Below the pieces are notes generated by a model, which had not been told where the DNA came from, did no database searches, and saw only the letters and a program-made list of their open reading frames with translations. Both the position numbers and the translations under genes were made by a program. A stretch of DNA of 24,686 nt. It comes from UBA5209 sp034002865. GTDB taxonomy: Bacteria > Patescibacteriota > Dojkabacteria > SC72. Positions 1-8,064 of this stretch are shown here, in pieces (the first letter of the stretch is position 1; every line of letters starts with the position of its first letter). The stretch lies in the NCBI GenBank assembly GCA_034002865.1, contig JAVEZR010000010.1:1-24686 (forward strand), given 5' to 3'.

Positions 1-621
1 CTCATTGCTCAAGCATGGATATCAATCTCTTTTAAGAAATATTCTAATCTTTCATCTGGAAGTAATATAACAGGGGAGCAGGCTGCAAGGATCATTAAAG
101 AGGGAGAGGGATACAGTGTAGATATCATTGTACAGGGCGAATCACTAAGTGATCACTTTGATCCTAGTAAGAACATCGTTAGCATATCTAAAGCCTCTCT
201 AGAGGACTCTGTAGCCTCTGTAGCAGTCGTTGCTCATGAGTTTGGACATGTACAACAGAAGTATAATAATTTGTTTCTTTTTAACCTTAGAACAGCCTTA
301 GTTCCAATTGTTAATATTGGTTCTAGATTAGGATATATATTAATAATTGTGGGATTAATACTAAATATATTAGGATTAGCAGAAATAGGGTTAATACTCT
401 TTGCATTAACTACTGTATTTGCATTAGTAACATTACCAATAGAGATAGATGCTAGTAAAAGAGCTTTCAAATTTATTAGGAAATATAACTTAATACAAGA
501 AAGTAGAATAGGGGGAGCTAAATCAATACTCTCTGCTGCAGCTACTACATATATAGCAGCTCTACTAACCTCTTTGCTCAATGTTTTGTACTATGCATCT
601 CTAATTAGAAGAAGGTCTTAA
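1..621 (+). CDS. YugP-like neutral zinc metallopeptidase, 5' end outside window
   Basis: The frame is open from base 1 to the TAA at 619-621 (206 residues visible), so the N-terminus lies outside the window. The visible start (IAQAWISISFKKYSNL) corresponds to the first TM segment and linker of YugP-family (Zn_peptidase_2) proteins, so only a few residues should be missing. The family signature is present: the stretch VAVVAHEFGHVQQK (codons near 217-258) holds the HExxH-type motif HEFGH, whose two histidines and glutamate bind zinc and catalyse. Two further hydrophobic segments follow, and the order NLRTALVPIVNIGSRLGYI matches YugP proteins. It is expected to be a membrane-bound protease; no substrate is known for the family. 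A spurious internal start at a TTG (271) would miss the active site. Family assignment is confident, function is not. Confidence 0.9.
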   Translation, partial: LIAQAWISISFKKYSNLSSGSNITGEQAARIIKEGEGYSVDIIVQGESLSDHFDPSKNIVSISKASLEDSVASVAVVAHEFGHVQQKYNNLFLFNLRTALVPIVNIGSRLGYILIIVGLILNILGLAEIGLILFALTTVFALVTLPIEIDASKRAFKFIRKYNLIQESRIGGAKSILSAAATTYIAALLTSLLNVLYYASLIRRRS

Positions 622-645
622 CTTTCTTTTTTAGATATGTATAAT
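618..645 (+). promoter_or_regulatory. putative sigma70-type promoter of glmS
   Basis: TATAAT at 640-645 is preceded, 16 bases upstream, by TTAACT (618-623), which matches four of six -35 bases. A start site near 652 would put the RNA 5' end about 20 bases before the ribozyme cleavage site at 670/671. That is the expected arrangement for a glmS leader. The -35 overlaps the stop of the upstream gene. Confidence 0.5.
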
Positions 646-670
646 GGTGTAGGGAACTTAATATACTTAA

Positions 671-787
671 GCGACTGGGTATACATTTTGTATACAACGA
701 GGAGAAGGATATCGAAAAGATCAGCGGGAACCTTCAGGCTGTTGTAACAGCCTAAAGAGAATCTACAAAGAAGACAAAAAGATTCTC
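671..787 (+). ncRNA. glmS self-cleaving ribozyme / riboswitch (5' leader of glmS)
   Basis: The leader carries the conserved core of the glmS ribozyme in order: the cleavage context A|GCG (cleavage between 670 and 671), ACGAGG (697-702), TATCGA (about 709-714), and ATCAGCGGG (about 720-728). Helices visible: P1 gtatac 679-684 with gtatac 690-695; P2 gaagg (704-708) with ccttc (731-735); P3 ggctgt/acagcc (737-752); P4 gagaatc (757-763) with gattctc (781-787). From memory, the P2 pairing differs in sequence from the Thermoanaerobacter example but keeps base pairing, which supports a functional RNA. Known role of the class: glucosamine-6-phosphate acts as a cofactor for cleavage, lowering glmS expression. 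The glmS start codon is 42 bases downstream. The fourth base after the cleavage site is A where the examples I recall have C. Confidence 0.9.
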
Positions 788-829
788 ATTACATTCCCAA
801 ATATTAGATAAAGTAATAGGACTACACAT

Positions 830-2602
830 ATGTGCGGTATTTTTGGATACATGGGAAAATCAAATGCTCCCTTAATCATTCATCAAGGATTAAAAAGATT
901 AGAGTACAGAGGATATGACTCTTGGGGTATAAGTACAGTAGGGGGAGATGGAAATATTGTTACTGTAAAGAATATAGGACATTTACCTAAAAGTATGAAA
1001 TTAAAAACAGAGATAGTAAATACAGGAATAGGACATACAAGATGGGCTACACATGGAGGAGTAACAATAGGTAATGCTCATCCTCATTACTCAACAGACA
1101 GAAGCTTTGTATTAGCTCAAAACGGTATAGTAGAGAATTACATAGAGCTTAAAACATACCTAGAGAAAAAAGGTTACACATTTGATACACAGGTAGACAC
1201 TGAGGTTATCGTTAAGCTAGTAGAGTATGAAAGAAAGAGTAAGAAGAATCTAAAAGATGCTCTTAAAGCTGCTTTTAAACAATTAGAAGGTAGAAATACA
1301 GTAATATTACTAGACAGTGTAAACAATCAAATCTTAGCTATTAGAAATGGTAGTCCATTGATATTAGGTATTAAAGAGAAAGAGGTATATTTAGCATCTG
1401 ACCCACTTGCGTTTAACCAGTATTGTAAAGATATTGTAGAGATAAATAATGGGGAAATGATAGAAATAGAGGATGGTAAATACAAAATCTTTGATATAGG
1501 TAAAAACAAGTACATATTAAGAGAACCAAAAGAAGAAAAACTCTTAGAAATGGATGTTGATATGAAAGGATACGAACATTACATGATTAAGGAGATTGTA
1601 GAACAACAATACACAGTACTTAAAGCAACGGAGTATACTCAAAAACAGCTATCCCCCTTTATTAAGAAACTCAAGGACTCTGAAAATATATATACCATTG
1701 GAGCAGGAACTGCAGGGTATAGTGCAGACCAAATAGCATACTACTTAAGAAGTATAGCTAAGAAGAGTGCAATATCAATTAAATCATATGAGATAGAATC
1801 TTACTTAGATATAATAACTCCTAAAGATACAGTAATAGCAATATCACAGAGTGGAGAAACAGCTGATACATTAGAAGCGGTAGAGATATTTAAAAAGAAA
1901 GGAGCGTATATATCTAGCATAATAAATATGCCTAGCTCTACCCTCTCTAGACTCTCAGATACCTTCTTTATGTCTAATGCTGGTAGTGAGATATGTGTAG
2001 CATCTACAAAGGTATTTACATCTCAAATATCATTTGGATACCTACTATCCAAGACACTCATAGGTGAATATACAGAGGCTAAGAGAGAGCTTCAGTTACT
2101 TTCAGTAAACTTAGAAAGTTTTTTTTCTAAAGAAACTTTTAAATATATAGAGAAGATATCTAAGGTATTAGAAAAGAAAGAACATTTCTTTGTATTAGGT
2201 AAGGGACAAAACTTCCATATTGCACAGGAGGGTGCACTTAAGATAAAGGAGATTTCTTACAAACACTTTGAAGGATTTGCAGCAGGAGAGTTAAAGCACG
2301 GAGTAATAGCTTTGATAGAGAAGGGTACACCTGTTATCTCTATACTCTCTGATGATAGTAATATAAAGGATTTAATATCTGCAACAGAGCAAGTAAAAGC
2401 TAGAGGTGCACTCACTATCGGTATAGGGGATAAACAGGATGTAGATTGTTTTGATTACTTTATACCTGTAGCACAAAGTAATGAACTTAAAGCTATTAGT
2501 AATGTAATACCCTTTCAATTACTCTCTTACTATTTAGCAAAAGAGTTAGGTAATAATATAGATAAGCCAAGAAACTTAGCTAAGTCTGTTACAGTTAAGT
2601 AG
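830..2602 (+). CDS. glmS: Glutamine--fructose-6-phosphate aminotransferase (isomerizing)
   Basis: Makes glucosamine-6-phosphate from fructose-6-phosphate and glutamine, the entry step to UDP-GlcNAc and peptidoglycan. The 590 residues are close to the usual length of about 600. The protein starts MCGIFGYMG, so Cys2 is the N-terminal nucleophile of the class II glutaminase domain (roughly residues 2-220). Typical glutaminase motifs RLEYRGYDSWG and GHTRWATHGG follow. Two SIS sugar-isomerase domains fill the rest, with AISQSGETADT in the first. The C-terminus PRNLAKSVTVK is the conserved GlmS tail that closes the active site. The start is fixed by Cys2; an AGGA at 818-821 lies 8 bases upstream. 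Expression is probably controlled by the ribozyme just upstream. The stop TAG abuts the convergent hemerythrin gene with no gap. Confidence 0.97.
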   Translation: MCGIFGYMGKSNAPLIIHQGLKRLEYRGYDSWGISTVGGDGNIVTVKNIGHLPKSMKLKTEIVNTGIGHTRWATHGGVTIGNAHPHYSTDRSFVLAQNGIVENYIELKTYLEKKGYTFDTQVDTEVIVKLVEYERKSKKNLKDALKAAFKQLEGRNTVILLDSVNNQILAIRNGSPLILGIKEKEVYLASDPLAFNQYCKDIVEINNGEMIEIEDGKYKIFDIGKNKYILREPKEEKLLEMDVDMKGYEHYMIKEIVEQQYTVLKATEYTQKQLSPFIKKLKDSENIYTIGAGTAGYSADQIAYYLRSIAKKSAISIKSYEIESYLDIITPKDTVIAISQSGETADTLEAVEIFKKKGAYISSIINMPSSTLSRLSDTFFMSNAGSEICVASTKVFTSQISFGYLLSKTLIGEYTEAKRELQLLSVNLESFFSKETFKYIEKISKVLEKKEHFFVLGKGQNFHIAQEGALKIKEISYKHFEGFAAGELKHGVIALIEKGTPVISILSDDSNIKDLISATEQVKARGALTIGIGDKQDVDCFDYFIPVAQSNELKAISNVIPFQLLSYYLAKELGNNIDKPRNLAKSVTVK

Positions 2603-3361
2603 CTACTTTGTTACTCCTGGAGTAAAGCTACAGTAACCTATCTTGTCTGCTTTCTTTTTAATACTATCCCATTTCTCTTTGGGTATAGCCTGCAATGCTG
2701 CAGGAAAAAGAATGTTATTCTCTTTATAGATATGATCCCTTAAAGTTTGAATTAACTTCTGTGCAGTAGGTACAAAGTCATTTTTAAATCCTTGGTAGCT
2801 ATCTTCAGTTAAACTATTCACTTTCTCATCTATTAACTTTTTTAAAGGTCTTAATAGCTCATGCTCATTAATCATTATCTGTGGTGGACCAAATATCCCA
2901 TTATCTTGGGCTACAGGGAAGAGTGCCTCTTCTTCTCTTTCATAGTGGCTATCTGATTCTAATAGCTTGCCAGTTATCTCTTTAAGTTTTAGAAATAGCT
3001 TAGGATTAACATCAGTATACTTCTTAGACTTTTTAATCATAAATATAGCAGCTTCTAATTCATCAAGGAAGCCTAATATTGCCTCATGCTCTAGCATTAA
3101 AGTCTTTACTGGATGACCATCTTCTAGACCACCCTTTGCACTATCTAAATCATCTTGCAATAGCTCTAGATGTGCTGCACAAAGTGCACTTAATGATTCA
3201 GGTTGTAATCCTTCACTCATTAATTGCTGCTCTGCAAAGATTAACTCCTGTGCATCTATACTCTTTAGAAACTCTTTAGCCTCTTTTCTTACCTTTGCAG
3301 GATCTTGAGTTTCAGAATCCTTTAGAAGATTCTTTAATCTAGTAACTTTATCGTTAATCAT
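2603..3361 (-). CDS. DUF438 / hemerythrin HHE-domain protein
   Basis: A 252-residue soluble protein. Residues about 1-70 resemble DUF438 (helical, with EEGL-like SEGLQPESLSALCAAH). Residues about 80-220 form an HHE hemerythrin domain. Candidate ligands of the di-iron site appear in the right order: H83, H92, H139 with E143 (SHYEREEEALFP), H167 (INEHELLRP) and H210 with E214 (HIYKENNILFP). Such proteins bind oxygen or nitric oxide, or act in iron or redox sensing and in repair of iron centres; which applies here cannot be told. The PAS domain found at the C-terminus of many DUF438 proteins is absent. The gene converges on glmS with touching stop codons. It lies 71 bases downstream of the JAMM-like gene and could be read from that operon. 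Confidence 0.88.
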   Translation of the reverse strand: MINDKVTRLKNLLKDSETQDPAKVRKEAKEFLKSIDAQELIFAEQQLMSEGLQPESLSALCAAHLELLQDDLDSAKGGLEDGHPVKTLMLEHEAILGFLDELEAAIFMIKKSKKYTDVNPKLFLKLKEITGKLLESDSHYEREEEALFPVAQDNGIFGPPQIMINEHELLRPLKKLIDEKVNSLTEDSYQGFKNDFVPTAQKLIQTLRDHIYKENNILFPAALQAIPKEKWDSIKKKADKIGYCSFTPGVTK

Positions 3362-3432
3362 AGTAGTATGAATCTTAAAAATTATTGAGGGATAAAAGTT
3401 TAATCCTTTTAAATGAGGGTGTCAAACAGAAT

Positions 3433-4146
3433 CTATCTATCCTTTAACAGAGAGTATCTATATGCTTTCTTGTTAAAATCTGCCCTATATAGACCAATAT
3501 TTAAAGTATTCTCTACATACTCTGGAGTAACTTGTAAATCTGTTAACTCATCTACAGAGGATGGTGTTTTATCCGTACGTATTAGTAACCAAAGTTTGTC
3601 TGTAACAACACCAGTCATAATGGCTTTTGAAGTAAGTAATGACTTAATATCTTGTGCAGAGAAGAAGTTATAGAAGGTTGTACCATCATCTCTACTATGT
3701 TTAGGGTGTGTATGGATATTAAAAAGGTACTGTACTTCTAAAGCCTTAGGCACATTCTTGTGATATATATCTCTTCTTTTAAGTAACTTACCGTCTAAGT
3801 ATAGCTCCTTTCTAGCATACTCTTTCTTAGTTGGATGATGAGAGTACTTAACCTGTATACTACCTCCACTCTTTACCATTTTGTTAGAACCTGTATTAAC
3901 CTCGGTAAGTACAACCTCTCCATCTGCCCAAAATACAGAGAATGCCCTCTCTAATCCATCTCTATCTGTCTTTCTATATATATTTATTAAATCTTTCCAG
4001 AAGTCAGTAGGAAAGGCAATTGCTTGAGGTAGGTTATATGTATATGGATACAGATTGGAGGAGCGAAGCTCCACTATCTTTCTATGAAGTTCTAGAAATG
4101 TAGTAGTTTTAATTTTAGAACCAAACAGGAAATCAAATATACCCAT
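3433..4146 (-). CDS. JAMM/MPN-like (JAB) putative metalloprotease
   Basis: A 237-residue protein with no signal peptide. The motif HTHP (H145, H147) followed by FFSAQDIKSLL (S163, D166) reproduces the HxH...SxxD zinc site of JAMM/JAB isopeptidases. E66 in GLERAFSVF sits where the catalytic glutamate of the JAMM fold is expected, before a beta strand. The spacing between the second His and the Ser is 15 residues, longer than the usual 8-10, so a small insertion sits in the metal loop. Bacterial JAB proteins cleave isopeptide or C-terminal bonds, or deconjugate small ubiquitin-like modifiers; no such partner is visible here. It is the last gene of a minus-strand operon with lemA and the DUF2207 gene (18-base gap). 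Assignment rests on motif reading only. Confidence 0.55.
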   Translation of the reverse strand: MGIFDFLFGSKIKTTTFLELHRKIVELRSSNLYPYTYNLPQAIAFPTDFWKDLINIYRKTDRDGLERAFSVFWADGEVVLTEVNTGSNKMVKSGGSIQVKYSHHPTKKEYARKELYLDGKLLKRRDIYHKNVPKALEVQYLFNIHTHPKHSRDDGTTFYNFFSAQDIKSLLTSKAIMTGVVTDKLWLLIRTDKTPSSVDELTDLQVTPEYVENTLNIGLYRADFNKKAYRYSLLKDR

Positions 4147-4164
4147 ACATTAATATATTACATA

Positions 4165-5907
4165 TTACCAACCACCACCACCAGAACCACCTCCACCGCC
4201 ACCAGAGCTCCCTCCACCACCAAAACCACTACCACCTGAGCTCCAACCTCCTGATCTATATCCACCACTACTACCGTAACTAGAGGGAGGAGTAGCACTC
4301 TTAACAACACTCCTGTTTAACGTATTTAAAGAGTTAGCTAAGTAATATGCATTAAAGGTATTAAAATTACCCTCATACCAATCAGGATTTTGAGTATATA
4401 TATCTTCAAACTCCTTAGCCCATTTCTTCTCTAAACCAAATATCATTGCATATGGTAGTAACTTCTCGAAAATCTCATTATATTTCTTCGGGTCATTATG
4501 AAACTCAATCCTATGCTTCTCTGCAGTATTAATATACATCTTCAAACCAAGTAAGTAGTAATACTTTTTATTACCCTCCTTAGATTTAATATCTATTAGT
4601 AAAGCAAATATTAAAAGTAATACTCCAGAAAGAAGTAACCCTACCATCCATCCAATTGCAGAGATGGAGAGAAAGAAGCCTATGGACATGAAAGAGCCAA
4701 AGAGGACAAGAGTAGCTACGGTAATAAATATGCCCTTCTTCTTTATTAAACTAGAGGAAAGAATATCTTTCTCTTTTAAGTGCTGATAGCTTTCTAGATA
4801 TACCTTGTTAGAGGTTGTGAAGAAGGTAGTTAGCTTTTTAAGAGGAACTACATCTCCATGTACAAATATTGCATCAAAGAGAGTCTTAAGATGTGCAGGT
4901 AAATCTGTACCATCTTTCTCTTTCTTAACAAACTCATATTTCTTCTTCTCATACTCCCTTATCTTTAAATATCCCTTAGTTGCTAACTCTATTAAAACCG
5001 CTGTAATATTCTTAGGAACAAACTTTCCACTTATTAATGTACCAGCAAGTAGAGAATCCATATCTTTCTCCGGTTCGTAGTAAGGTATTACAGTAATTTT
5101 CTCATTCTTGTATCTCTTTCTTAAGAAACCGAAAAGATATATACCTACAGGAATAGGTAGCAATATCCCAATATTTGAAAGAAGAGCTAACCACATCTGT
5201 TCTTTAGTAGTATCTTCAATTACACCCTTAGGAAATTTCAATGCAATGGTATATCCCTCATATGGAGCTAATACCTGTGTTGGATTTACTGAAACAGTAC
5301 CCTGACCATCATCAAACATAGTGCAGTTTTGCTCAGTAGAACCATCTACACCTGTAAAACAGATCTTGTCTAGCACTTCACCAGGGACATGTATTTGTGC
5401 AGAAGCCTCATTGATAGGGATATTCCATCCTGGTCCAATGATATTTAAATATACCTCATCATTCTCTTCAAAGTAGGATATACCTGAATACTTCAATGTG
5501 TAATCTACAATATATACATGTACTCCCTTAATATATTTCTCTGCATCTCCAATTCTAAGTGTAGCCCAACCATTCTCATCTACTCTAGAGTAACTGTTTT
5601 CTATTTTTAATTCAGGATTAAAGAGAGGGTAGTAGGTGACACTGTTAATATCTAACTGTGTAGGCCTTCTGAAAGCTTTAACAGAGTATACATATGGAAT
5701 TCTCCACTCTAAACCGTGTCTGGGAGTAACAGTAGAGGGTTGAAATACAATATACTCTGTAATGTCTATACTGGCATCACTGTTTATTGTAATATCACTC
5801 TTAAATTCTAATATATTTTCATCTACCTCCTGTGCAAATATTGGGGTAGCAAGAAAAGATATACATGTAAGAATTACTAATGTAAGCGAAAGCTTAAGTA
5901 TCTTCAT
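4165..5907 (-). CDS. DUF2207 family membrane protein with Gly-rich tail
   Basis: 580 residues. A signal peptide (about 1-25, ending ATPIFAQ) leads into an extracytoplasmic beta-rich DUF2207 domain (about 30-225, with DITEYIVFQPSTVTPRHG and GPGWNIPI). One TM segment lies near 235-260. A cytosolic stretch with a winged-helix-like look follows (LIELATKGYLKIREYEKKKYEF), then a TM pair near 395-440. The protein ends in a long Gly/Ser tail (from about 548) closed by a Trp. This plan, including the glycine-rich end, is typical of YciQ/DUF2207 proteins; their function is unknown. The gene lies 10 bases after lemA, and lemA-DUF2207 pairs are common in bacteria, suggesting a shared envelope role. Confidence 0.88.
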   Translation of the reverse strand: MKILKLSLTLVILTCISFLATPIFAQEVDENILEFKSDITINSDASIDITEYIVFQPSTVTPRHGLEWRIPYVYSVKAFRRPTQLDINSVTYYPLFNPELKIENSYSRVDENGWATLRIGDAEKYIKGVHVYIVDYTLKYSGISYFEENDEVYLNIIGPGWNIPINEASAQIHVPGEVLDKICFTGVDGSTEQNCTMFDDGQGTVSVNPTQVLAPYEGYTIALKFPKGVIEDTTKEQMWLALLSNIGILLPIPVGIYLFGFLRKRYKNEKITVIPYYEPEKDMDSLLAGTLISGKFVPKNITAVLIELATKGYLKIREYEKKKYEFVKKEKDGTDLPAHLKTLFDAIFVHGDVVPLKKLTTFFTTSNKVYLESYQHLKEKDILSSSLIKKKGIFITVATLVLFGSFMSIGFFLSISAIGWMVGLLLSGVLLLIFALLIDIKSKEGNKKYYYLLGLKMYINTAEKHRIEFHNDPKKYNEIFEKLLPYAMIFGLEKKWAKEFEDIYTQNPDWYEGNFNTFNAYYLANSLNTLNRSVVKSATPPSSYGSSGGYRSGGWSSGGSGFGGGGSSGGGGGGSGGGGW

Positions 5908-5917
5908 CTAAAATGAG

Positions 5918-6466
5918 TTAGAACTTAATCTCTACGTTCTTCTGTTCCTCTTCGCTAGCCTCAAAGAATGGCATCTTCTTAAAGCCAAGCATACCTGCAA
6001 TCAAGTTGTTAGGAAATATTGCAATCTTAGTATTGAAATCTCTAACAGTACCATTGTAAAACCTTCTAGATTTCTGAATATTATCCTCTAACTCTTTCAA
6101 GTTAGCTTGAAGCTGTAAAAAGTTCTCGTTAGCCTTTAGCTCTGGATATGCCTCTGCAATTGCAAAGATTTTAGCAATACCCTTACTAAGCTCACCCTCT
6201 AGTGCCATTTTCTCATCTAAAGAACCTGCACCCATAGCCTTACTTCTCAACTGCGCTACATTCTCAAATATCTCTTTCTCATGCTTTGCATATCCTTTTA
6301 CAATCTCTACAAGATTAGGAATCATATCATATCTTTGCTTTAAGAAAGTCTCAATATCTGAAGCTGCCTCATCTACTGTAAGCTTTAATTTTACTAATCC
6401 GTTGTAAAGAGCTATTAAGAAGATAGCTATTACAACAAGAACACCTAATATGATTGTCCACAACAT
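5918..6466 (-). CDS. LemA family protein
   Basis: 182 residues. One N-terminal TM segment (about 2-24) is followed by a helical LemA domain, shown by YNGLVKLKLTVDEAASDIE, LKQRYDMIPNLVEIVKGYAKHE, and the C-terminal RFYNGTVRDFNTKIAIFPNN that is highly conserved in the family. The topology should be N-out, with the coiled domain on one face of the membrane. LemA function is not established. It is the first gene of a probable operon with the DUF2207 and JAMM-like genes. A good promoter (6499-6527, minus strand) lies about 25 bases upstream. The start codon is preceded by an AT repeat rather than a clear Shine-Dalgarno. Confidence 0.92.
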   Translation of the reverse strand: MLWTIILGVLVVIAIFLIALYNGLVKLKLTVDEAASDIETFLKQRYDMIPNLVEIVKGYAKHEKEIFENVAQLRSKAMGAGSLDEKMALEGELSKGIAKIFAIAEAYPELKANENFLQLQANLKELEDNIQKSRRFYNGTVRDFNTKIAIFPNNLIAGMLGFKKMPFFEASEEEQKNVEIKF

Positions 6467-6498
6467 ATATATATAAAGGACTTAATTTAGAATATTAA

Positions 6499-6527
6499 AG
6501 TATATTAAAATATATATAACATTTCAA
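6499..6527 (-). promoter_or_regulatory. sigma70-type promoter of lemA operon
   Basis: On the minus strand TTGAAA (6522-6527, five of six -35 bases) is followed after exactly 17 bases by TATACT (6499-6504, five of six -10 bases). The expected start is near 6492, giving a leader of about 25 bases to the lemA ATG. Confidence 0.65.
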
Positions 6528-6539
6528 ATATATTCTTTC

Positions 6540-6568
6540 TTGCGATAAGGATATTGCAGTAGTAAGAT
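6540..6568 (+). promoter_or_regulatory. weak candidate promoter of DUF5667 gene
   Basis: TTGCGA (6540-6545), a 17-base spacer and TAAGAT (6563-6568) match four of six bases each. This divergent region is very A+T-rich, so other -10 boxes are possible; TATAAT at 6592-6597 is too close to the ATG to act as its promoter. Confidence 0.3.
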
Positions 6569-6598
6569 ATTAATATATTAATTATTATCTGTATAATT

Positions 6599-7222
6599 AT
6601 GGGTAAAGTACTTAGTTATTTACTAGTACTCTTAGTGGTCCTAGGAGGTAGTGGCTTTCTACTAGCAAAGAGTGCAGATGCTTCTACACCTGTAGATCCT
6701 CTTTACAAGATAGACCTCTTAGCAGAGAGTGTACAAAGGACATTTACCTTCAATGAGGTAAAGATAGCGGAGTTAGAGCAAGACATATTAGATGAAAGGG
6801 CACTAGAGTTAGAAACATTATTAGAAGATGAAACAGATGAAGAGATACTTGGAGAAGCAGTAGAGCAGTTAGATAGACAAAGAGAAAGAGCACAGGAGAG
6901 AGTACAGCTGTTAATGGATGAAGACTCTAACTATGATGAAGCTGAATTAGCTAGAATTCAATCTAGATTAGAGACACAGCTACAGAATCAATTACAGAAT
7001 ATGGAAAAGGTACAAGTAAAATTCCAAGAGAAGAGCTCTGAGAATGAACAGATACAAGAGAACTATCAGAAAGCTGTAGAGAGTGTAGATAAGGCTCAAC
7101 AGAATTTCCAAGAGGCTGTAAAGAAAATGAATAATGAGAAATCAAAGGGTAATACTGAGCAAAATGTAAACGATGATGCAGGTGATGGAGTTAAGAACAA
7201 GGAGAGTAATAGTAATAGGTAA
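6599..7222 (+). CDS. Secreted DUF5667-like coiled-coil protein
   Basis: 207 residues. An N-terminal signal peptide or anchor (about 1-28, GKVLSYLLVLLVVLGGSGFLL then AKSADA) precedes the phrase STPVDPLYKIDLLAESVQR. This phrase is characteristic of DUF5667 proteins (secreted, start 'P-x-DPLYxxK'). The rest (about 45-190) is one long, highly charged, Glu/Gln-rich helical coiled coil with no cysteines and almost no aromatic residues. The tail is Asn/Asp/Lys-rich. DUF5667 has no known biochemical role. The gene is divergent from the lemA operon and ends just before a bidirectional hairpin terminator. Confidence 0.75.
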   Translation: MGKVLSYLLVLLVVLGGSGFLLAKSADASTPVDPLYKIDLLAESVQRTFTFNEVKIAELEQDILDERALELETLLEDETDEEILGEAVEQLDRQRERAQERVQLLMDEDSNYDEAELARIQSRLETQLQNQLQNMEKVQVKFQEKSSENEQIQENYQKAVESVDKAQQNFQEAVKKMNNEKSKGNTEQNVNDDAGDGVKNKESNSNR

Positions 7223-7233
7223 TAATCAGAATG

Positions 7234-7259
7234 AAGGGGCTATTACAGCCCTTTTCTTT
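7234..7259 (+). terminator. Rho-independent terminator between convergent genes
   Basis: gggct (7237-7241) pairs with agccc (7247-7251) around the loop attac. The stem extends outward by G-T and A-T pairs (aag with ttt), and a T-rich run ctttt/cttt follows on the plus strand. It overlaps the last codons of the convergent minus-strand gene. Confidence 0.65.
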
Positions 7260-7950
7260 CTAGAAGCTGTGTAGCCCAATTAATAAATTTTACTTCTAAA
7301 TTAGTAAACTCTTTATTCTTTTCTTTCTCTTTAAGAATTTCACTTCTACTACTAATTAACTCTCTTATATCTTCTATCTCTACCTTTTTAGATGCATGTT
7401 TCTTACTTTCATACTTTGTAACATTAAAGTTACGATCACTGCTCCTTATCTCACCACTTATATTCTTAGCTTCAAGAATATTTTTATCATCATCATGATA
7501 TGAAATACCACGAAGTCTTTTTACACTAAGATTTAAGAATAGTCCTAGTAAAGAGGAATAGCTTTGTGCAATATTAGGGTAGCTTTCTTTAGAAAGAAAT
7601 AGCTTACTACTCTCTATGGATAAGGTCATCTCATGAAAATCTAAAGGATTGATAAGGGAGGAGTTAACCCTTTTAAGAATAGATAGATTAAGTGAAGAGA
7701 AATGAAAATCTTCGGGTAAAAAACCCTCTTCAACAAGTATCTGCTCTAAAGGATATATATCTTCTTCTTGGTTAAGCTCTATATTACTTTTGCTCCATAC
7801 TCTAGGAGAATCTTTATCTACTGTATTCTTGTTCTTTTTGTATTGAAAAGAGCAGAATACAATATCTTTCTCTTCCAATCTATCAAAAGCAATATCTACT
7901 GCTTCTGGAGCAACACTCTCACTCTCATTTAATATCTCTTTTAGTTCCAT
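7243..7950 (-). CDS. Uncharacterised protein, paralogue of the next upstream gene
   Basis: 235 residues, charged, with no signal peptide or TM segment; family not recognised. It aligns by eye with the neighbouring protein encoded at 8065-8739. LEQILVEEGFLPEDFHF matches LQNIFIESGLIPKDNHF; DFHEMTLSI matches DHHKLSIEL; SKESYPNIA matches DREKYPNLS; RLRGISY matches RMCGLYN; the C-terminal LEVKFINWATQLLERK matches MDIKLLDWYFEILQRE. The two therefore form a tandem duplicated family. Residues 150-200 carry a Lys/Ser-rich insert not shared with the paralogue. It starts MELKEI, like MEPKED of the paralogue, which supports the start chosen. An AT-rich inverted repeat (7979-8003) lies upstream. Confidence 0.7.
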   Translation of the reverse strand: MELKEILNESESVAPEAVDIAFDRLEEKDIVFCSFQYKKNKNTVDKDSPRVWSKSNIELNQEEDIYPLEQILVEEGFLPEDFHFSSLNLSILKRVNSSLINPLDFHEMTLSIESSKLFLSKESYPNIAQSYSSLLGLFLNLSVKRLRGISYHDDDKNILEAKNISGEIRSSDRNFNVTKYESKKHASKKVEIEDIRELISSRSEILKEKEKNKEFTNLEVKFINWATQLLERKGL

Positions 7951-7978
7951 ATGATATGTAACGAATATATAATACTCT

Positions 7979-8003
7979 ATTATACTATAAGACGTAGTAT
8001 AAT
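7979..8003. repeat. Inverted repeat upstream of orphan gene
   Basis: attatact (7979-7986) and agtataat (7996-8003) are exact 8-base inverted repeats with a 9-base loop. On the minus strand the downstream-proximal arm contains TATAAT (7979-7984), so this may be an operator overlapping the -10 box of the 7243-7950 gene, or simply a terminator of the 8065-8739 gene. Confidence 0.4.
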
Positions 8004-8064
8004 TATATCCCTCTTACTACTTTTTAAACTTATCAGTTTATATTTATACAAACCTTTAATATCT

